This document shows, piece by piece, positions 17,866 to 24,929 of a stretch of DNA of 64,000 nt (position 1 is the stretch's first letter; each line of letters opens with the position of its first letter). Made by a program: the position numbers and the translations under genes. The notes beneath the pieces were generated by a model. It did no database searches and was not told where the DNA came from. It saw only the letters and a list, made by a program, of their open reading frames with translations. The stretch is from CALMEH01 sp964548225 (GTDB lineage Bacteria > Acidobacteriota > Blastocatellia > Pyrinomonadales > Pyrinomonadaceae), in contig CAZJQP010000006.1 in the NCBI GenBank assembly GCA_964548225.1, positions 28,228 to 92,227 of the forward strand, written 5' to 3'.

Positions 17866-18067
17866 TCCATTAAGAAAAATCAACGCCCATCGAAATTTCT
17901 ACATCGCCCATCGTAAAAAAAAAACGCCCATCGTGAAAAAAAAACGCCCATCGTGAAAAAAAAATTGCCCATCGTGAGAAAAAATCGCCCATCGAAACAT
18001 TCAAATCGCCCATCGTAATATTTCATCACCCATTGAGAAAAAAAATTGCCCATCGTAATATTTCACG
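17866..18067. repeat. Tandem array of about ten ~20-bp units with core CGCCCATCG and A-tracts
   Basis: Cores of GCCCATCG (or close variants) recur about every 20-21 bases at roughly 17885, 17906, 17926, 17946, 17968, 17987, 18008, 18028 and 18049, with a degenerate one near 17865. Between cores are homopolymer A runs of up to 9-10 or AATATTTCAT words. The gene start at 17846-17853 carries the same core (GCCCATCAT). Unit length is not a multiple of three throughout, so it is not a continuous coding repeat. Function unknown; likely affects expression of the downstream gene. Confidence 0.85.
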
Positions 18068-18109
18068 TCTTTTTTCGTATAAATGTTCTGTTTTTGCAAA
18101 TTTTTAAAT

Positions 18110-18874
18110 TTATTTTTCGATAATCAGTTCATCATAAGCAAACTGCACATTTTCAGGCAAAAGGCGCGAATCGCGTTCGTGCAAAATGTCGTGATTCAGA
18201 TGCGTCAGAAAGGCTCGCTTCGGCTTCAAATCTTCGATAATTGCCAATGCTTCTTCAAGGCAAAGATGCGTCGAATGCGGCTTTAAACGGACGCAATCGA
18301 GAACCAAAACTTCCAAATCGCGCAAACCGTCCATCGAATCCGGCGGAATCGTCTTTAAATCCGTCGCGTAAGCAAAATCGTTGAATCGGTAAGCAATAAC
18401 GGGAAGTTTGCCGTGAATGACTTCGAGCGGCGTGATTTCGATTTCGTTGCCGATGCAAAACGGCGCATTATGCACGACCGTGTGCGGCACGAGTTGCGGC
18501 AAGCCGCCGCCGAAATGCGTCGGTTGAAAAATGTATTGAAAAATGCGTTTTAAGTCTTTCCAAGCGATTTCGTTGGCGTAAACGCCCATCGCGCCGTGTC
18601 GGAAATTCAGCGGACGAATATCATCAAGCCCGAAAACGTGGTCAACGTGGCAATGTGTAATCAAAACTGCGTCGAGAAAATTTATTTTGGCGCGTAAGGC
18701 TTGCTGGCGGAAATCAATCGAAGTATCAACGAGAATCTTTTTGCCCGAATGCTCAACCAAAATCGAAACGCGCAGACGTTTATCACGCGAATCATCTGAA
18801 AGACAAGTTTCGCATCTGCATCCGATTGAAGGAACGCCCGTTGAAGTTCCCGTGCCGAGAAATGTTAATTTCAT
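18110..18874 (-). CDS. MBL-fold metallo-hydrolase, PhnP-like
   Basis: 254 residues from ATG 18874. The metallo-beta-lactamase fold has the di-metal motif 'THCHVDHVFG' (about residues 73-82), 'YATDLKTIP' and a late 'LTHLNHDI'. The N-terminus 'LGTGTSTGVPSIGCRCETC' resembles the PhnP/RNase Z-like subgroup that often carries a structural zinc site with cysteines (phosphoribosyl cyclic phosphate phosphodiesterase or related hydrolases). No phosphonate genes are adjacent, so the substrate is uncertain. Its start overlaps a word-repeat palindrome that separates it from the DUF1844 gene on the same strand. Confidence 0.88.
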   Translation of the reverse strand: MKLTFLGTGTSTGVPSIGCRCETCLSDDSRDKRLRVSILVEHSGKKILVDTSIDFRQQALRAKINFLDAVLITHCHVDHVFGLDDIRPLNFRHGAMGVYANEIAWKDLKRIFQYIFQPTHFGGGLPQLVPHTVVHNAPFCIGNEIEITPLEVIHGKLPVIAYRFNDFAYATDLKTIPPDSMDGLRDLEVLVLDCVRLKPHSTHLCLEEALAIIEDLKPKRAFLTHLNHDILHERDSRLLPENVQFAYDELIIEK

Positions 18875-18938
18875 AGTGAAAAGTGAAAAGTGAAAAGTGA
18901 AGAAAAAGTGTATAAACTTTTCACTTTTCGTTATTAAC
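18864..18938. repeat. Word-repeat palindrome (AGTGAAAAGTGAAAAG type)
   Basis: Four tandem AGTGAAA words (18875-18902) on the left pair with ACTTTTCACTTTTC on the right (about 18914-18930); outer GTTAAT/ATTAAC words also pair. It overlaps the start codon of the MBL gene on one side and reaches the stop of the DUF1844 gene on the other. Confidence 0.7.
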
Positions 18939-19468
18939 TATTTCTTCCCTAAAATATCGCTTGCCGAAAATTTCTGCGCGGCTTGGGCTTTTAGTTTTTC
19001 TTCGGTCATTCGCACGAGTTGAACATATTGCATCCGCAAATCGCCGAGTAAGCCTTCTAAAAGTCTTGATTCTTGCGGGTGCAGATTGCCTTTGGTTTTT
19101 TCGGAAATCATTGCCAAAACATCGAGCCAATATTTGCCCGTGTCCAAATCCAAACTGCGTTGTCCGGTCGCCGGATGCGGCATTGCGCCGAGCGCGGCGG
19201 CGGCGTTGGTTGCCAATGTCGAGAGAAAATTGATAAAGCTCGCCGGATCTTCTGCCCCCGGAATTTCTTCGTCTTCTTCCGTTTGCAGTGTGGTGTCAGG
19301 AGCGTTCTCAAACGCCTCGGTTGTTTCGGCAGTCGGCGTGTAAATCGGCGTTTCGGCTTTCGGCTTTTCCGCTTCGAGTTCTACGCCTTCGCGCAAACTT
19401 CCGTCAAGGTTGAATTTTCTTCTGTCCGTAACTTTAATTTCAGGTTGTTCTTCTTCTCTTTCGCTCAT
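18938..19468 (-). CDS. DUF1844 domain-containing protein
   Basis: 176 residues. The N-terminal half is acidic and Pro/Thr/Glu rich, probably disordered. The C-terminal ~100 residues match the DUF1844 pattern: 'SFINFLSTLATNAAAALG', 'LDLDTGKYWLDVLAMISEKT', 'ESRLLEGLLGDLRMQYVQL'. The family is helical, widespread in Acidobacteriota and Deltaproteobacteria, and of unknown function. No signal peptide or membrane helix, so it is probably cytoplasmic. It is divergent from mazG and probably cotranscribed with the MBL gene. Confidence 0.88.
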   Translation of the reverse strand: MSEREEEQPEIKVTDRRKFNLDGSLREGVELEAEKPKAETPIYTPTAETTEAFENAPDTTLQTEEDEEIPGAEDPASFINFLSTLATNAAAALGAMPHPATGQRSLDLDTGKYWLDVLAMISEKTKGNLHPQESRLLEGLLGDLRMQYVQLVRMTEEKLKAQAAQKFSASDILGKK

Positions 19469-19548
19469 TTTTTCAATAAATCATCTAAATTTTTCTATTT
19501 CGATATTAGCATTTTGGCAAAAAAGAATTCAAAATCGAATAATTGACC

Positions 19549-19620
19549 TTTGATTTTTGAACTTTGATCTTTGATTTCAGTCTTTATGCAAAGATCAAAG
19601 TTCAAAGATCAAAAATCAAA
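19549..19620. repeat. Word-repeat palindrome (TTTGATCTTTGA type) in a divergent promoter region
   Basis: The left arm 19549-19577 (TTTGATTTTTGAACTTTG then ATCTTTGATTT) pairs with the right arm 19590-19620 built of AAGATCAAAGTTCAAAG words, with a 12-base loop. It separates the DUF1844 gene (minus) from mazG (plus). Confidence 0.75.
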
Positions 19621-19627
19621 TAAATTT

Positions 19628-20422
19628 ATGTCAAAAAATTTCGATGAACTCATAAATGTTATGGCACGACTTCGTGCGCCGGGCGGCTGTCCGTGGGACA
19701 GAGAACAAACTTACGCGAGTTTGGCGCAATATCTTTTGGAAGAATGTTATGAAACCTTCGACGCGATTCAGGAAGCCGACCAAACGGGCGAAACACATAA
19801 TTTACAGGAAGAATTAGGCGATGTGCTTTTGCAAGTCGTTTTTCATTCAACAATCGCTAAAGAAAAAGGCGATTTTACGATTGATGATGTCATTACAGAC
19901 GTTACGGAAAAGCTGATTTTACGGCATCCGCACGTTTTCGGAGAACGGAATCTGGAAACCGCGCAGGACGTTTTAAATAATTGGGACGAACTCAAAAAGG
20001 AACAACAAAAGGCTTCAGGAAAACCCAAAAAACTGAAAGATTCGATACTCGATGACGTGCCTTTTACATTTCCTGCACTTTTAGAAGGACAAAAATTGAC
20101 AAAAAGGGCGGCAAAAGTTAAATTTGATTGGGAGCATATCGAAGAAATTTTCGATAAACTCGCCGAAGAAACTGCGGAATTGAAGTCTGCCATCAAAACT
20201 GATGACAATATCGAAGAAGAAATCGGTGATTTGCTTTTTGTAATTATAAATTTGGCGCGAAAATTGGACGTTGATGCCGAAACCGCGCTGAAAAAAACTA
20301 ACCGGAAATTTCGCAAAAGATTCAAGTTTATCGAGCAAAATTTACAAAAAAACGGACAAAGTTTTGATACGACAACGCTTGCCGAAATGGACGCTCTTTG
20401 GAACGAATCGAAAAATTCGTGA
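19628..20422 (+). CDS. mazG: Nucleoside triphosphate pyrophosphohydrolase
   Basis: 264 residues from ATG 19628; the frame stays open upstream only through the palindrome, where the sequence is not MazG-like. It hydrolyses (d)NTPs to NMPs and PPi, clearing damaged nucleotides and possibly lowering ppGpp. Two MazG halves are present: the first has 'RLRAPGGCPWDREQTYASL', 'YLLEECYETFDAI' and 'EELGDVLLQVVFH'; the second has 'KVKFDWE' and 'EEEIGDLLFVIINLARKL', carrying the E-x-x-E/E-x-x-D metal sites. Length is typical of the full two-domain form. It is monocistronic. Confidence 0.93.
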   Translation: MSKNFDELINVMARLRAPGGCPWDREQTYASLAQYLLEECYETFDAIQEADQTGETHNLQEELGDVLLQVVFHSTIAKEKGDFTIDDVITDVTEKLILRHPHVFGERNLETAQDVLNNWDELKKEQQKASGKPKKLKDSILDDVPFTFPALLEGQKLTKRAAKVKFDWEHIEEIFDKLAEETAELKSAIKTDDNIEEEIGDLLFVIINLARKLDVDAETALKKTNRKFRKRFKFIEQNLQKNGQSFDTTTLAEMDALWNESKNS

Positions 20423-20461
20423 AAATTTAATAAAAATTAACAAAAATTCACGAAAAAATCT

Positions 20462-20491
20462 TTGACTTTCAACCTAGATACAGGTTACAGT
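20462..20491 (+). promoter_or_regulatory. Candidate sigma-70 promoter for the FecR-like gene
   Basis: TTGACT (20462-20467) and TACAGT (20486-20491) are separated by 18 bases. ACCT and AGGT form a small inverted repeat in the spacer. The gene start lies 31 bases downstream with a strong GGGGGA ribosome site. Confidence 0.45.
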
Positions 20492-20521
20492 ATGAATTAA
20501 ATTTTTTGAGTGGGGGAAATA

Positions 20522-21076
20522 ATGAAAATAAATATGAGTGCAAATCGGCTTCGCAGTATCTTAGCCCTTTGTTTAATGCTAACGGTTATGGTCGGGTCTT
20601 CATCAGTTGCTTTGGCAAAAGGTGGAAACTCATTGGCAGGCGAAATTGTCGTTACCGGCAACAACGCAAATAGCGATGTAACGCTTAACGGCGAACGCGC
20701 TTTGAACGGACGCACGTTTTTCTCGTCCGGTGTAATCACTACGAAAGATTCTGCGGCAACGATTAAATTGGAAAAATTAGGCTATATCAATTTAAGTCCA
20801 AACTCGACTTTGTCGTTGAATTTCAGCGAAAACAACATTTCGGGTGAATTGACTGCCGGAAACGTCCAAGTTTTCAATAACGACGGCGTAGCAGTAAATA
20901 TCACGAAAATCGAAAATGGAAAATCAATGCCTATTCCGTCGGCTCGTCAAAATGACGATGACGATGACGATAATGCTTGGGTTCCTATTGCAATTTTCGC
21001 AGGTGTTGTCGGCACAGCAGTTATTCTCGTTCTTGCGAACAGAGGCGATGACGATGTTGCTAGCCCGACAAGATAG
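20522..21076 (+). CDS. FecR-like secreted/membrane protein with Asp tract and C-terminal helix
   Basis: 184 residues from ATG 20522, chosen because GGGGGA lies about 5-10 bases upstream (an in-frame GTG at 20510 overlaps that site). It has a signal peptide ending 'ALAKGG'. Residues ~45-130 have the FecR-type pattern 'SDVTLNGERALNGRTFFSSG', 'SAATIKLEKLGYINLSPNS' and 'LSLNFSENN'. Then comes a run of seven Asp, a membrane helix ('WVPIAIFAGVVGTAVILVLA') and a short charged tail. This suggests an envelope-anchored domain. FecR-like proteins often relay signals to ECF sigma factors, but none is adjacent. It ends at a strong terminator. Confidence 0.7.
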   Translation: MKINMSANRLRSILALCLMLTVMVGSSSVALAKGGNSLAGEIVVTGNNANSDVTLNGERALNGRTFFSSGVITTKDSAATIKLEKLGYINLSPNSTLSLNFSENNISGELTAGNVQVFNNDGVAVNITKIENGKSMPIPSARQNDDDDDDNAWVPIAIFAGVVGTAVILVLANRGDDDVASPTR

Positions 21077-21096
21077 TAATTCTTTAGTTTTTCACT

Positions 21097-21137
21097 AAAA
21101 AAATAAGCGCGAGTGAATCACTCGCGCTTATTTTTTT
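21097..21137. terminator. Bidirectional Rho-independent terminator
   Basis: AAATAAGCGCGAGTG and CACTCGCGCTTATTT form a perfect stem with a three-base loop, flanked by A-run and T-run, so it can terminate both the FecR-like gene (plus) and the VWA gene (minus). Confidence 0.9.
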
Positions 21138-21154
21138 GGAGAACGATCGGCAAA

Positions 21155-22216
21155 TTATTTCTTCTCGGTTTTCGCAAAATAACCTTTGCGGTGTGTTAGA
21201 AAAACCTTTTGTTTAACAAGTTCAGGGTTGACAACTTGGATTTCAACCGTGCGGAACGAGCCGTCGCGTTTTTGGTTGGACGGTTCGTAGGCAATCAAAA
21301 ATTGCGAACGCATTTCGATTTGAATTTGTGTAAAAGCATTGCGGAGTTCGGCTTCGTCCTTCGGGAAAAAAGCGCGTCCGCCGGTGCGTTCGGAAATTTT
21401 ATTGAGGACACCTTTATCAACGCCGCCGTAAAAATTATCACCGATGCCGATTGAATAAATCACAGCTTCGGATTTCAAAGATGCTTGCACGGCTTCGTCA
21501 AGTTTTTTCTGTCCGTAAGTATTCACGCCGTCAGTCAGAAGAATAATAGCGCGGCGCGTTTTTTCGGGTGCAGGACCTAAAACTTCATCTGCCGTAATCC
21601 AAATCGCGTCCCAAATTGCAGTCGAGCCTTGCATTGTTTGATTTCTTCCCGAAATCGGCGGAGTTCCGACAACTACACCGCCGCCGATATAACCCGAAGG
21701 CGGCACAAACTCAACACGCTCGATGGCGCGGCGAAGTTTTGTAATATTGTTCGTCATTCCTTGTTCGAGCGTTGCATCGCCCGTAAAAGAAACTACTGCA
21801 ACTTCATCTTTTTCTTGCCTGATGACTGAATCAATAAAGGAAATCGCCGCCGATTTTTCTTCGGGCAAAGTTCTTTCTTGCGATGCACTCGTGTCAATCA
21901 AAATCGCTAACGAAAGCGGTAAATCAACTTGCCGTCCGAAATATGTAATTTCCTGCGCTTCTCCGTTTTCCAAAATCCGCACGTCTTCCTTTTTCAAATC
22001 GGTCATCAGCCGTCGGTTTTTGTCTTGTGCGGTAAAAAGAATATTAACGACTTCCGTATCAACCTTTATCACTTCATCATCTTCTTCCGGAGTCGCGGTA
22101 GGGCTTGGTGTCGCAGTTGTTTGCTGTTGCGCTTTTGAAGCGTCAAAATTAAATACCGCAACGCTCAAAAAAAGCGCAGCGAAGAGAAGAATCAGAATCT
22201 TAAATCGCAAATTCAT
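21155..22216 (-). CDS. Secreted VWA-domain protein (VWFA-related acidobacterial family)
   Basis: 353 residues with a signal peptide and a Thr/Pro linker ('TATPSPTATPEEDDE'). The VWA fold has a MIDAS-type metal site 'LIDTSASQERT' (about residue 110) and 'AIILLTDGVNTYG'; an N-terminal beta segment 'DVRILENGEAQEITYF' is typical of the 'VWFA-related Acidobacterial domain' family. AGGAAG precedes the ATG at 22216. It probably mediates protein contacts in the periplasm or outside the cell; no ligand is known. It is followed downstream by a terminator and preceded by a paralogue on the same strand (22375-23355). Confidence 0.88.
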   Translation of the reverse strand: MNLRFKILILLFAALFLSVAVFNFDASKAQQQTTATPSPTATPEEDDEVIKVDTEVVNILFTAQDKNRRLMTDLKKEDVRILENGEAQEITYFGRQVDLPLSLAILIDTSASQERTLPEEKSAAISFIDSVIRQEKDEVAVVSFTGDATLEQGMTNNITKLRRAIERVEFVPPSGYIGGGVVVGTPPISGRNQTMQGSTAIWDAIWITADEVLGPAPEKTRRAIILLTDGVNTYGQKKLDEAVQASLKSEAVIYSIGIGDNFYGGVDKGVLNKISERTGGRAFFPKDEAELRNAFTQIQIEMRSQFLIAYEPSNQKRDGSFRTVEIQVVNPELVKQKVFLTHRKGYFAKTEKK

Positions 22217-22374
22217 ATTTTATAACTTCCTGTTTTGAGTTGCTTCTTTAGATGGTGGCAACTAAGAGCGAAGTAAAAGCATTTTTGTCTGACGCTGATT
22301 AACTCGAATTTATCAGAGCAAAACCTGCAATACTTCGCCGGCGGTTCGCCAACTTAAAGTTGGAGTTCAAAACT

Positions 22375-23355
22375 TTATCTCAAAGAATCTTTTATGGCGC
22401 GATAGCTTTTCTTCGTGCGAATATCGTATTTTTTCGCTTTTTCCTTATCAGCAAGACGCACTTCGATTTTGCGTTCTCTGCCGTCAAGATTTTGATTAGC
22501 GGGACGATAAGTAATCATATATTGCGAACGAAGTTCTTGACTGATTTTGGTGAACGCCCGTTCAAGCGCAATCATATCGCCCGTAAAAAACGCTTCGCCG
22601 CCGGTTGCTTCACAAAGTTCGGTCAAATATTTATCGCCCTTGTCCTTAACCGTTCCGGCATCAACGCCCGGAACACTGCCAAGAAAACCTTCCTTTGTAG
22701 AGATGCCGAAAATCGTGGTTTCGGTTCGCTGTGCAATATCAATTGCGTCCTGCAAATCGGCGCGGCTGAAAGTATCGTCGCCGTCGGTAATAATTACAAT
22801 TACTCGTCTGCCCGGCGCATTACGGAGTTTTTCATCAGAAAATGTCCAAACTGCATCATAAAGCGCGGTTTGCGAACCCGTTTTTTTGACTTTATTTACT
22901 GCATTGTCGAGCAAATCCATTTTGTCCGTAAAATCCTGTCGCAGATTTACTTCATGGTCAAAAGTCATAAACGCCGCTTTGTCCTTGCGAAGTTGAAGAA
23001 CGGTATAGATAAAATTTCTCGCCGCTTCTTTGGAAAACTGCATTTTTCCCTTTGTTGATTCAGATGTGTCCATTAAAACGCCGACATAAACAGGCGGATT
23101 TTTCGTTTCGCTGGTAAAAAATGTAACTTCTTGCTGAACGCCATCTTCAAAAACGAGAAAATCACCTTTCTGCAAACCGGAAATTAAATCTTTTTTCTGA
23201 GTAACCGTTACCGGCAGCCGAACTTCGAAAACCTTACCTGAAAGATCAACTTCGCCCTGCCCTGTCGGAGTCGGAGTTGGCTTTTGCGCCGAAACAACTA
23301 AACAAAACGAGAAAACAAAAATTGTCGAAATAAAAAGTTGAAATAAATTCTTCAT
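22375..23355 (-). CDS. Secreted VWA-domain protein, paralogue of the next gene
   Basis: 326 residues from ATG 23355 (MKNLFQ); a longer frame to 23445 runs into non-signal sequence. It has a signal peptide ending 'SAQ' and a short Pro/Thr linker. MIDAS motif 'LMDTSESTKGKMQF' (about 95) and 'RVIVIITDGDDTFSRADL', with 'FLVFEDGVQQEVTFF' as in the VWFA-related acidobacterial family. The similarity in layout to the neighbour at 21155-22216 points to a tandem duplication. The 158-base gap between them holds no palindrome of the word-repeat kind, only a short CCAACTT/AAGTTGG repeat. Confidence 0.87.
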   Translation of the reverse strand: MKNLFQLFISTIFVFSFCLVVSAQKPTPTPTGQGEVDLSGKVFEVRLPVTVTQKKDLISGLQKGDFLVFEDGVQQEVTFFTSETKNPPVYVGVLMDTSESTKGKMQFSKEAARNFIYTVLQLRKDKAAFMTFDHEVNLRQDFTDKMDLLDNAVNKVKKTGSQTALYDAVWTFSDEKLRNAPGRRVIVIITDGDDTFSRADLQDAIDIAQRTETTIFGISTKEGFLGSVPGVDAGTVKDKGDKYLTELCEATGGEAFFTGDMIALERAFTKISQELRSQYMITYRPANQNLDGRERKIEVRLADKEKAKKYDIRTKKSYRAIKDSLR

Positions 23356-23454
23356 AACTTTTGAATTTTTGAATAAGAAACAAAATTCTGATGCCTTCGG
23401 ACAGACGTTTGTTGCCCGAAGATAACTTTTCAGTATATCAAACACAGTGAAAAT

Positions 23455-23529
23455 CGTTAATTATAAATTGTAAATCGTAAATAGTTTCTTGCTTTTTATG
23501 ATTTAGGATTTACAATTAACGGTTTACGA
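23455..23529. repeat. Word-repeat palindrome (GTAAATCGTAAAT type)
   Basis: CGTTAATTATAAATTGTAAA on the left pairs with TTTACAATTAACGGTTTACG on the right; words TAAAT/GATTTAGG repeat inside. It lies between divergent VWA and phosphomannomutase genes and ends 5 bases before the ATG of the latter. Confidence 0.65.
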
Positions 23530-23534
23530 AAGAT

Positions 23535-24887
23535 ATGAATTCGAACATTTTCAGAGAATACGATATTCGTGGCATTGTCGGTGAACATTTGACAGATGAA
23601 ACCGTCGCCATTTTAGGCAAAGCAATCGGAACATTTTTTCATCGAAACGGCGCAAAACGCATCGCCATCGGTTATGATGCGCGGGTTAGTTCGCCACGTT
23701 TTTGCGAACTTTTGACAAAAGGTTTTAATGAAACGGGCTGTGATGCGGTTTTAATCGGCAGAGTCCCGACTCCGGTTTTGTATCACACGGTTTTTACAAA
23801 AGACGTTGATGGCGGTGTAATGATCACCGGTTCGCACAATCCGCCCGACCACAACGGTTTTAAGATTTGTCTCGGAAAATCAACTCTTTTCGGCTCGCAA
23901 ATTCAAGAGATTAAAGAAGTTGCTTTTTCGGGCGAATTTTCAAGCGGTGTGGGAACGGTTGAAAATCTGGAAGTTTTGGCAGATTACGAAGCCGATATTT
24001 TGTCGAAAATCTCGCTCGGAATGCGGAAATTAAAAGCCGTGGTTGATGGCGGAAACGGAATGGGTGGAGTTACGGGTGTGCCAATTTACGAAAACTTGGG
24101 GGTTGAATTGGTAAAACTTTTTACCGAACCGGATTCAAACTTTCCCAATCATCATCCTGATCCGACGGTTACGGAAAATTTGCAGGATTGCATCAAAGCC
24201 GTCAAAGAATCCGGCGCAGATTTAGGCATTGCATTTGACGGCGACGGCGACCGAATCGGCGTTATTGATGAAAACGGGCGCATCATTTGGGGCGATGAAT
24301 TGATGGTTTTGCTTTCGCGTGAAATCTTGAAAGAAAAACCGAATTCGACGATTATTGCCGAAGTAAAATGTTCGCAAAATCTTTTCAATGACATTGCCGC
24401 AAACGGCGGAAACCCAATTATGTGGAAAGCCGGACATTCGCTCATAAAAGCGAAAATGAAGGAAACAAACGCCGCGCTTGCCGGAGAAATGAGCGGTCAT
24501 ATCTTCTTTGCCGACAGATTTTACGGTTTTGACGATGCAACCTACGCCGGCGCGAGAGTTTTGGAAATCTTGTCAAAAACCGATAAAAAATTATCCGAAC
24601 TTCTTGCCGATTTGCCCGAAACATTTTCCACCCCCGAACTCCGCGTAGATTGCGCCGACGAACAAAAATTTGAAGTCGTCGCAAAAATCGCCGAAGAATT
24701 TGCGAAAACCAACGAAGTAATTACCATAGACGGTGCAAGAATTCTTTTTGAAAATGGCTGGGGCTTGGTTCGCGCTTCAAATACCCAAGCGATTTTGGTT
24801 TTAAGATTTGAAGCCGATTCGGAGGAAAATTTGAGGAAAATTCAGGAAACCGTCGAGGCTGAAGTTTTAAAGACGATGGGACAATGA
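23535..24887 (+). CDS. Phosphomannomutase/phosphoglucomutase
   Basis: 450 residues. It interconverts hexose 6- and 1-phosphates for nucleotide sugars. Seen: N-terminal 'REYDIRGIVGEHLT', the phosphoserine loop 'VMITGSHNPPDHNGFK' (Ser about 100), the metal-binding loop 'AFDGDGDRIGVID' (about 234), 'EMSGHIFF' (sugar-binding loop) and the C-terminal phosphate-binding 'RASNTQAILVLRFEAD'. This is the AlgC/ManB-type bifunctional mutase, likely cytoplasmic. It could feed the exopolysaccharide genes at 57-61 kb (inference). A terminator overlaps its stop. Confidence 0.93.
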   Translation: MNSNIFREYDIRGIVGEHLTDETVAILGKAIGTFFHRNGAKRIAIGYDARVSSPRFCELLTKGFNETGCDAVLIGRVPTPVLYHTVFTKDVDGGVMITGSHNPPDHNGFKICLGKSTLFGSQIQEIKEVAFSGEFSSGVGTVENLEVLADYEADILSKISLGMRKLKAVVDGGNGMGGVTGVPIYENLGVELVKLFTEPDSNFPNHHPDPTVTENLQDCIKAVKESGADLGIAFDGDGDRIGVIDENGRIIWGDELMVLLSREILKEKPNSTIIAEVKCSQNLFNDIAANGGNPIMWKAGHSLIKAKMKETNAALAGEMSGHIFFADRFYGFDDATYAGARVLEILSKTDKKLSELLADLPETFSTPELRVDCADEQKFEVVAKIAEEFAKTNEVITIDGARILFENGWGLVRASNTQAILVLRFEADSEENLRKIQETVEAEVLKTMGQ

Positions 24888-24924
24888 AACGGCAAGACAG
24901 AAGTTTTTCTGTCTTGCCGTTTCA
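24886..24924. terminator. Bidirectional terminator between convergent genes
   Basis: GAAACGGCAAGACAGAA and TTCTGTCTTGCCGTTTC form a perfect 17-bp stem with a short T-rich loop. The stem includes the stop codon of the phosphomannomutase gene and faces the end of the polymerase gene. Confidence 0.75.
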
Positions 24925-24929
24925 TCATA

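Noticed and set aside
17866..18067. CRISPR-like array
   Set aside because: Cores are only 8-9 bases, the spacing sequence is poly-A or repeated words rather than unique spacers, and no cas gene is present.
20510..20521. GTG start for the FecR-like gene
   Set aside because: It overlaps the GGGGGA ribosome site that fits ATG 20522 much better.
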